Positions 56,053 through 64,000 of a stretch of 64,000 nucleotides of DNA are shown here, piece by piece. The notes beneath the pieces were generated by a model that did no database searches, was not told where the DNA came from, and saw only the letters and a list, made by a program, of their open reading frames with translations. The DNA lies in assembly GCA_033977485.1 (NCBI GenBank), contig CM066989.1, forward strand, positions 34,201,095-34,265,094, given 5' to 3'. Made by a program: the position numbers and the translations under genes. Position 1 is the first letter of the stretch. Every line of letters starts with the position of its first letter. The stretch is from Hydrangea macrophylla (Eukaryota; Streptophyta; Magnoliopsida; Cornales; Hydrangeaceae).

Positions 56053-57365
56053 GTCAGCGTCTTCTCTTCTTACCAGCCTCGCCGTGGGATCCCTAAACCA
56101 GGCTTGATTTGATCTTGATGCTATTTTCGCCCCTACAACAAATTTTGAAATTTTTTTTTCTTTTAAAAACTTTTTATCTGCTTCCTTTTGTCACACAAAG
56201 ATATTTGGAAAAAACTTTTCTTTTATATGTCACACGGATGCAATGCATATGTGTGTGTGTGTGTATGTGTGTGTGTATGCCTACTCTATATGCCGAAGAA
56301 AAGAAAATCTTAAATCCTAACACACAAGCACATAAGCACATAAGATCCTCACTCATGTCAAGTGCGCCAACTGCTCCTTTTATTGTGACCTCACTACCCT
56401 CTCAAAGGTTGGATATTCAAAAATTTTCAAAATTCATTTGAAAAACATTTCTTTAAATGATGAGATCTTTAAAAAACGATTCTCAAGGATTTTGAATCTT
56501 TTATTTAAAAATGAAGATGTGAAAATATTTCTCAATAAAGATGATTGGGTTGAAATTTTGCTTTGAAATTCATTTGAAGAGCATTTCTTCCAAAAACAAT
56601 TCCCAAAATTTTGGATTTTTCCTTAGAAGTTGATCATGCAAAAATATACCGTAACAGAGGTTAGTTTGGAGTTTTAATCAAAAAGTGAACTCCAAAGATT
56701 TTTTTTTCTAAAAAGCGATTGAAAACTTTGGAATAAAGATAAAAATCCATTTACTTTTAAAGATGGATTTAAAATTCTTCGGCTAGAAGGATCACATGAT
56801 CGAATTATCACCGTACTTTTTATGAATTTGGATACATACAAGGTCAATGATGCTTAGCTAAACATGATATAGGAGATGTAATCTTATAATCAAAACCTAA
56901 CATTTTCTCAAATGTCATGGGACATGAAGAGGAATTGCTCGAAAGTGATTAAGAGTTTACACATCTTCTATCAGGAAAGCATCGTCACCATCTCAAGTAA
57001 TCCCTTTTTCGGGCATACAAAACTTCCTAGCATATAATCCTAATCAAGAATTGACTTCCTAAGATTTGAAAAGGTTATATGGAAACTACTATACAAAAGC
57101 TGGATTTTGGTCAAATAAGGGACCCTTGACACATACCCGATAGGATGCTTCATATACCAACGCATGGTACGAGATCAATGGTGATCACACAGTCCTATGA
57201 TAACTTGACAGACCGGGTTGCCCCGAGTCTCCAAGGTCATAGTTCCGTGCAATCAACTGGTTGTACATGCAAGTGAAATGCAACAGGCACACAGCGATTA
57301 ATTAATTTGATTAAAAGGATATTTTTCAAGTATAATCCTCGAGTGAACCCAAAATCAGAAATTCT
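56053..57365 (-). other. Element Z 5' leader between primer site and gag
   Basis: About 1.3 kb without a supportable gene. It contains a GTGTGTGTGTGTGT/ATGTGTGTGTGT microsatellite (56250-56278) and AT-rich sequence. Confidence 0.6.
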
Positions 57366-57414
57366 TGGTCTGCGAAGCCAGAGATTCTGGGTTCGATCCC
57401 CAGCAGAGTCGCCA
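57366..57414 (-). other. Element Z primer binding site: 49-nt tRNA-Arg 3'-half complement
   Basis: The plus strand reads like the 3' part of a tRNA. There is an anticodon arm (TGGTCTGCGAAGCCA, loop CTGCGAA with anticodon GCG, Arg family), a variable loop and a T arm (CTGGGTTCGATCCCCAG). The acceptor strand CAGAGTCG and terminal CCA at 57412-57414 follow. On the minus strand it is therefore a primer site starting TGGCGACTCTGCTGGGG, three bases from the LTR end. tRNA-Arg priming is established for Ogre-type elements; the complementarity here extends far beyond the usual 18 nt or so. Confidence 0.8.
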
Positions 57415-58919
57415 GATTGTGGATATCGCAATTTTCTTTCTTTTACCCACAGCTTTTCTTTTAAAATTATTTTAAAATTTCAAATTCAAAAACAAATGAG
57501 TTACCACTTAATTTTTTAAGGGAAAAATTAAGAAACCTATTTTAAAAGCAACTGATCTTTTTGCGAAATCAAAGATTAACTAGGTCCAGGGATTATGGAA
57601 TGAGAAGGGAATGAGTCCATCGGACGAAAACACCCCTTCTCATCCTATCTCGCGATAGGCCTCTACTTAACATTATTAATTTAAATGTGCCCTCAACTAA
57701 TACATATGTATAAATATATATTACAAAATCATGTCTAAAAGGGTGTAAGATTACTAACGATAAAATATCATTCAAAATTAAGTAATCCATTTAGCAAGCA
57801 AATCATGATATGCAAAGCAAAGAACATAGAGAACTTACCCGGGATCCAGCTGCGAATATTAAACGTGCAATGCATATGAATAAGAGAAAATCCTAAGAAA
57901 GGGGTCTCTAATCACACATATACATATAAGGCAAATCCTAGTTCTAAGGTGTCGTCCATGGAGTCGAAAAATTAATGAAATCGAGAAATAAACAAAACTA
58001 GAGAAAGGATTAAGTGAATGTACCTCGAAAGCACTACAAAACAAAGGGTTAGTTCACACACTTTAAACAAAAAAAAAACACATCACTAAATCCTAAGCAA
58101 CAAGTCTTAACACAAGGTGGGCTCTATTTTTAAATATCAATCTATGTTAATGAATGCACATGAACAAATGAGTATGAATGAAGTAGAGCTATGAACTATT
58201 CATTGGTTTGGATCATTTAGCTGCTGGTTTTAAGCTTACTCAATCATTATTAAAACATAGTATGAACCCTATGTTAAGAAAAGATCATTTGAACCTTTAT
58301 TTACAAAGTTGATTAAATCTGTTACTACATTTTGAAAATTCCATAGAGCAGATCTGAACTTCAAGAAAATAGAAAGTATGCTTCCGACGGGTGGATCTTG
58401 ATGATTTTTGAGTATGTTATGCCTCTGTGAGTCTAGTTTCTAACCCAAAAATAAAATCAAGGTTTGAACGGTTAGATCTCTGGGAAATGGGCAAAAACCA
58501 GACGTCACTCAGCTCTCTGTCCAGAGATCTTGTATGATTTTCTAAAAATTGTAAAAAAAAATCAGAAACACTTTGATATTTTTAGGGTATCTTCCTAACA
58601 CATTAAACATCATAGAAATATTTATTTGAAGTTGAAAATAATTGGTTAGGACTCTGATTTACAAGTTTCAAAAGGGTGTTGCTGTTCTGTAATTCTGGAC
58701 AGATTATTGTTAACTCACAAAACTCATGACTAAACTATTCTAAACATGAAATCTAATAAAAACAAAAATTGCAGTGGTAAAACTTTGTGTTATTAACACT
58801 CTCCAAGTGGTTTCATTCAGTTTCAACGGTCTGATTTCGAACTAAAAATCCTTGATCAAAGGTGGTCATTGAATTCACTACACCATATGTTCAAGTTCAA
58901 TCTTCGCTTGTTAATCCCG

Positions 58920-59340
58920 ACTATTAAACCAATGAGTTAGACTTAAAACCAAACCATTTCTTCTACCATTTGATGGTCATTGAAGACTAAAGACATTGAT
59001 GTTTGGAGATCTCATTGAAGTATGAATGAACTTCATAAAATCTTAAGACAATGAATCCTAAACCATAGGGATTAGTTTAGATCCAAACCACTTCTCCTAC
59101 CATTTGATGGTCATTGGAGACTAAATACATACACATATGAAGATTTTAATGAAGTATGAAGAACTCCACAAAATCTCAAGACCGTGAATTCAAACTTATA
59201 GACAAAAGCTTGGATTCATATCATTGCTCCTACCATTGTGATGGTCATTGGAGACTAAAGACACACATACATGTAGGTTTTAATGAAGTATAAGAGACTT
59301 CATAAAACCTCAAAGTAATGAGCTCAAACTATGGGTGAAG
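58920..59340. repeat. 134-bp tandem repeats in the Z LTR
   Basis: TGATGGTCATTG occurs at 58971, 59105 and 59239, exactly 134 bp apart, each within a similar unit (CTACCATT...GAAGTAT...CTTCATAAAA). The inverted unit recurs at 63807 and 63941 in the LTR at 62414-64000, again 134 bp apart. Confidence 0.85.
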
Positions 59341-59994
59341 TTTGAACTCATTGACTCAATGTACCAAAATCAACTTCAATCCCCTCATGAATCATGAGTT
59401 CATAAGGACATTGAAGGATTCTAAACACAAGGATCTAAGCAAGACATTGAAAGTCTCACAAACCCAAGGAGTTAGGCATAATCAAAGAAAGGGGCCAAAG
59501 TTTACTTCAAGATTTAATTAAGCTTCAAACACTAAACTACTTTGATCCAAATTAATGAAATGAAAGTTCAATCACAATATGTGGTGTGTGATGAAATGAG
59601 GTGGGAAGAGAGGTTTTGAAAATGTGTAAAAGATCCTAAGTATCTATATATTGTGATTGAGCTACTAAATATACTAATTCGTCTTAGAATCTTTACCTCT
59701 AAGTATCCTCAACTTCTTGATTTCTTCAAAGCCTTCCAAGTGATGATCAAACTTCTTCTTTTAGCTCTTTTTCTCAGCCAAAATCTCTCTATTACTCTCT
59801 AATTTGGGAAATATTTAAGGAGAATTAACCTAGGGATCCACACATTCCATTTTTCCAAGTTGGTAATAATGGGATATACACCTTCTATATATAGGCAATC
59901 TTTAGGGGTTATTTTGAGAAATTCCCAGCCAAAAACCCTAATTCCCACCGCCATTTCAAGGTATAAACCGACCTACTTTAGGATAGGCTGTCAC

Positions 59995-60245
59995 AAAAAT
60001 GCGACACTCGGTGAGATAGAAGCGACACTCAGTAAATGCCGCTACGGCATTCAGTGAATGTCAGCGCGGCTTTCACTAACTGCCGGAACGACTTTCATTG
60101 AATGTTGCAGATAACTCCAGGGACTGTCGTTTTTTTTAGTAAAAAATCATTTCTTTGCGGTACTTAATGAAATTCGCGGCATTCACAGAATGCCGTCATG
60201 CAATCCAGAGACTGCCGCAACGGCAACCCGTGACTGCTGCAAAAA
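59995..60245. promoter_or_regulatory. GC-rich CGGCATTCAGTGAATG palindrome block in Z LTR U3
   Basis: Motifs such as GCCGCTACGGCATTCAGTGA, GCGGCATTCACAGAATGCCG and GACTGCCGCAACGGC lie between the LTR start and the TATA box. They match the clusters before the antisense genes at 29416-29545 and 33020-33105. A regulatory role is inferred. Confidence 0.5.
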
Positions 60246-60440
60246 GGCCCAAAAGCCGTTCTGCCTTTTTTTTTTTTTTTCTTTTTCTTTCTTTTTCCTT
60301 TTGTTTTTGAAGTGCAAGAGCTTTCGGAAGAGTTTGAATCATCTTTGGAAATCCTAGATTAGTCGGACGCTTCTCATCATCGGATCTTAGAGGTTGTACT
60401 CCCCTTAATTCGACGTTTGGTCAAAATTGGGGTGTCTACA

Positions 60441-60838
60441 GACCACTCAACTAACATGTGGCTCAAGATAACGGGATAATCTTATCCTTAGCCTCTTTCT
60501 ACTTCTAGGTCATACTGACTATTCCACGATCACCTAGGAATTCATCAGTGTCTAAAATCCAACAATTCTATATTTATGATCTCCACCACCATAACTAACT
60601 CTAAGTTCCTTGTTCTCCGTGAACTCAACTACCAAAATTCTTATTGGTTCCAATAGTTATTATCCTCCAGAGAAACATCCTAAGATGATTCATCTAACTT
60701 CTCGTCTACGTGACAATATAACAGCTCCATCGCATCTCAGCTAATCCTCATGCTATCGACATTAACTTATAACTTAGGTTCTAATCACAAAAGACAAGTG
60801 GTTAACAACTAAAACCTAGGCTCTGATACCAAAAATCC
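60441..60838 (-). mobile_element. 5' leader and primer site of a further Tekay-type element
   Basis: On the minus strand a TTGGTATCAGAGCCTAGG primer site (60815-60832, initiator Met tRNA type) lies six bases after an LTR that ends GGGGCGTGATA. The remaining 370 bp are leader sequence without a gene and are cut off at 60440 by the Z LTR, suggesting Z inserted here. Confidence 0.7.
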
Positions 60839-62413
60839 TATCACGCCCCGGAGAAGCAAAAACAGAGAAAACAAGTTCCTTTTTGGTCCCATAGGTTTGT
60901 GACTGGTAAATAACCGCATTGTCATCTACTCAAACCAATAACCACAATGATAGGGAAGATGATATTCATAGAGCATATCATAATCAGAGGCTACAATGGA
61001 AATATAAAAGGTTTGGAAGCAACATATGTCCAAGTACCAATTATAAAAGTCTACTAAATCTATTACAATAGCTGACTTAGAGTCTAAGGCCTATAACAAT
61101 AATAACAGTAGTACAACATATATATAAACTAACTATTACAAAACGGCACGTCTTCGCCTTTAAGCCTTCAGCTCCAAGTCCGGCGGAACATCAGTCTTAA
61201 GTCCTCAAGACCTACAAAGCTCTAGAGATTGGAATGTTCAAGGTATAAATGCCATCAGCTTTGAATATAAAGCTGAGTGAGTACATCAAACACACTCCTC
61301 ACCCGTTACTGTTCATCATCTTAAAATGCAATTAATCTCTTATCAATGACGTCTCTCATGGACATAACAGATGTCTCACAAAACTATACATTTAATCAAA
61401 GATAATAGGAATAATAGGAAGCATAGTAATGAAAGCAATAATAAAGATCATGGTATAATATCTCATCATGCTCCTCAATGTCTAGCATTATTACATCCAT
61501 GCATGCAATCCATGCACATACCCCATGCATCTATCTTCATGCCGGGATGCTGAATCCCTGATTAAATAATCATCTCACTTACCACTCTCATATTCATATC
61601 CATTTCTGTATCCATTCGTTGATACGATACTACCAATCTGTATCCATCTGTCGATACAATAATATAAATCTGATATCACATAACAAGCCAGCAGGCCATA
61701 CCGGTCACTTACCTGATGGTGTCCTATGCCGCACTAATTCTGTATTCATACCGATACCATATAATATAGCTAGTAGGCCACACCGGTTGCTTACTCGATG
61801 GTGTCCTATGCCACACGAATTTTGTATTCATACCGATACCATATAATATAGCGAGCATGCTACACTGGTCTCTTACCCGGTGGTGTCCTATGCCACACGA
61901 ATTATGTATTTATACATATATCCATATTCATACTCATATCCATACGTCAATACTACATAACTGAGCCAACAGGCCATACAGTCATTTACCTGGTGGTGTC
62001 CTACTTCATATGATCCCTTGACAGGTTACCGGGTGTCTACACTGTACATCCTATTTCTAAACGACAGAAGCGTCACATCGGATGTCTTCAACAATATATA
62101 TATCCTCACTGGTAATCTACACGATGAGTATACATTAGGGCACTAGCCGGACGTAATTGTCAATGGTACACTGGACGTCTTCAATAGTGCATATGCATCA
62201 CTGGACATCTTCAACAATGAAAAGTGCACTAGGAACTCTAACCAACCTATATCCACTCGACTCATCAGCTATTGATCCCACGAATCCAAAGTACACATAT
62301 CTCATATTCCACATAAGTTACATATCCCATTTCTCATCATATTCTCTCATCCCTTCATACCACTTTCCCATGCATGCTGACCATATGTTGTGCAATGCTC
62401 ATGCTCTAGATAA
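60839..62413 (-). mobile_element. 5' LTR of the further Tekay-type element (start truncated)
   Basis: The left end TATCACGCCCCGG (minus strand CCGGGGCGTGATA) corresponds to the GTCGTGACA end of the E3 LTRs, with CA mutated to TA. It contains 82-bp tandem repeats (61690-61990). The U3 start is not seen because a Tat-type LTR begins at 62414. No coding sequence. Confidence 0.6.
61690..61990. repeat. 82-bp tandem repeats in the Tekay-type LTR
   Basis: AGCAGGCCATACCGGTCACT (61690), AGTAGGCCACACCGGTTGCT (61772) and AGCATGCTACACTGGTCTCT (61854) are followed by TGGTGTCCTATGCC and CATACCGATACCATATAATA blocks. The first two steps are exactly 82 bp. A fourth, partial copy is near 61970. Confidence 0.85.
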
Positions 62414-64000
62414 CTGTAGACACCCCAATTTTGACCGAACTATTAAACTTAGGGGGGATTTACCTCTAGAAATCAATGATGAATAATGTCCCGACGATTT
62501 TCTTCAAGTTCATCGCTTCGACTTCAAAAAAGCTTCAAGCTCCCAAAACTTGCTCCTAATATCCCTAGATTTGGCCAATCACTGACCATTTGTCTCGAGC
62601 TCACTAGACCATGGGTTACTTTCTAAAAAAAATAAATAGATTAAATAATAATAATATTATAATGATATTTTCTAAAAATAACATTGTTTCTCATATTTTT
62701 AGTTTCAAAAAGAAAAAAGATACTATTTGGTGACTCATATGATTAATTTAGATTTAAAATGAAAAATGTGTCTATACATATATATATATATACATATATA
62801 AGAAAAGGAAAATAATAAAAGAAAGTATCCCATGTGATTTGGAGAGTTAGAGATTCCTTGGCATATTCCTAATCCAAAGTAAATACCCAAAAAGCCCTTT
62901 GTTGGGCACTAATCTCTCATGTGGTTTAAAGATGCTCTAGAATGTTCCTTTATTCTAGCCAACTTAAATGCCCTTCAAGTTTCTTGGAATTACATAGAAG
63001 TGCCATGGAGAGTTAGAGATGCCATGGAATATTCCTAACACATCCCAAATTGACCTATCTACCCTTATCTTAGCCCCTAAGGTAATGAAAGTCTATAAAA
63101 AACCCATTTCTCTCATTTTGGGGGGAGACACTTGAATGGTATAGAAAAAATATTGGGAGAGCTTTAGAGGAAAGAAACATAGAGAGAGAAACTCTACCAA
63201 TTATTTTACCCAAATCCCACCAAAACTCTACCCAACCATCAAATCACCATTGAAGGAGCTTGAAGCTTGAGGAAGAAGAAGAGGAAAAGCTTGAGAAACT
63301 CAACATCTCTACAAGTTTTGAGAAGATCTAGAGGTAAAGCCTTTATATATATATATATAATAATTCAATCACAAGTTCTTAGATCTAGGAACTTTTCACA
63401 TTTTTAAAACCTCTCTTCTTACCCCATTTCATCACACACCACCAAGAACTTGTGATTGAATCTCATGACATCTAATTAATTTGGATCTAATTAATGCCTT
63501 GGGTTTGAGATAAATTAGTTTTGAAGAAATTTGTGTTCCTAAATAAAACTTTGATTTCCTTTATTTCTACTTCATTCATAAGGTTCATGAGATCTTCTAT
63601 ATCTCATTGAAACTCTTTGAATTTGATTCCTTAGTTTCCTATGATCTTATGATCCATATGGAGATTAAAATGAATCATGATTTTAATCTACACATAGTTG
63701 GTGAGATGCTAGTATCAACTCATGACTAGGATCTCTTTACTATGAATCTTATGGAATTCATACTATATTCCATGGAAATTAGAGTAGATTTGTTGTTTTT
63801 AGTCTCCAATGACCATCAAATGATAGGAGAAGTAGTTTAGTTTAAGTCCATCTCTATGGCTTAGACTAATCTCTTCCTTAGGTTTTGAGAAGTTCTTCAT
63901 ACTTCATCTAAAACCTCCATGTATGTGTGTCTTTAGCCTCCAATGACCACCAAGTGGTAGGAGTAATGATTTGAACTCAAGTTTTGGTCCATAAGTTTGA
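62414..64000 (+). mobile_element. Tat-type LTR of the Z family, plus strand, incomplete
   Basis: Starts TGTAGACACCCCAATTTTGA, as the Z LTR does at 60440, with further similarity downstream. A TATA box (GTCTATAAAAAACCC) is near 63092, and two copies of the 134-bp repeat (anchors 63807, 63941) are inverted relative to Z. It runs off the window end, so whether it is a solo LTR or a full element cannot be told. The left flank ATAAC is the candidate duplication. Confidence 0.75.

Larger units (their letters stand above)
57418..60440 (-). mobile_element. Element Z 5' LTR (Tat/Ogre type), 3023 bp
   Basis: Minus strand: starts TGTAGACACCCCAATTTTGA at 60440, ends GCGATATCCACA at 57418, three bases before the primer site. 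A TATA box (CCTATATATAGAAGG, minus) is near 59883-59897, about 550 bp from the LTR start. It contains three 134-bp repeats (58920-59340) and a GC-rich palindrome block (59995-60245). No 3' partner was found on the left, where Z stops near 29345 against element Y. Confidence 0.85.

Noticed and set aside
56053..57365. Ogre-type ORF1 upstream of gag
   Set aside because: No open frame of suitable length or sequence on the minus strand.
57366..57414. A tRNA gene on the plus strand
   Set aside because: Only the 3' half is present (anticodon arm to CCA). There is no D arm or 5' acceptor strand, CCA is genomically encoded, and it sits exactly at an LTR/primer-site position.

Overview
The window is nuclear DNA of a flowering plant, most likely a eudicot; the species is not identifiable. 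Evidence: a spliced L-ascorbate oxidase gene with GT..AG introns, AT-rich intergenic DNA full of small foldback (MITE-like) elements, and nested plant Ty3/gypsy retrotransposons of the Tekay/Del and Tat/Ogre lineages. Only one gene looks like an intact host gene: the ascorbate oxidase at 14049-17498 (+, five exons, 581 aa).

Layout. 1-2377: 3' end and 3' LTR of a Tekay-type element (E1, +). 2378-7395: degenerate Tekay-type element (E2, -) with 3' LTR, pol and truncated gag. 7440-13730: intergenic DNA with at least eight foldback elements, one nested inside another. 13900-17500: ascorbate oxidase. 18147-26535: decayed Tat element X (-) with 3' LTR, two genes in antisense (an unrecognised coiled-coil protein and a plant mobile domain, PMD, protein), then integrase, RNase H and partial RT. 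26536-29343: a separate Tat-like element Y (-), LTR plus a gag with coding minisatellites and no visible pol. About 29345-60440: a large Tat/Ogre-type element Z (-). From its 5' end it has a 5' LTR (57418-60440), an unusually long tRNA-Arg-like primer site, gag, protease, RT, RNase H and integrase, then two antisense genes (DUF7745-like and PMD). Z is split by a copia-like solo LTR (50590-51910, TSD TTAGC) and by a ~4.2 kb Tat-type solo LTR (37071-50267, TSD GGGTG). The latter is itself split by a nearly intact Tekay element E3 (39517-48532, TSD TCTAT). 60441-62413: 5' part of another Tekay-type element (-). 62414-64000: start of a Tat-type LTR (+) of Z's family.

How the parts relate. The retroelements carry the usual gag, protease, RT, RNase H and integrase set, but every pol here has at least one stop or frameshift; E3 is the youngest (LTRs about 99% identical by eye). 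The most notable pattern is that both Tat elements carry a pair of intron-bearing genes antisense to pol, between integrase and the 3' LTR, and that one member of each pair is a PMD protein. In Z the antisense genes are preceded by GC-rich CGGCATTCAGTGA-type palindromes that also occur in Z's own LTR. All gene calls rest on motif reading by eye; no database search was run.
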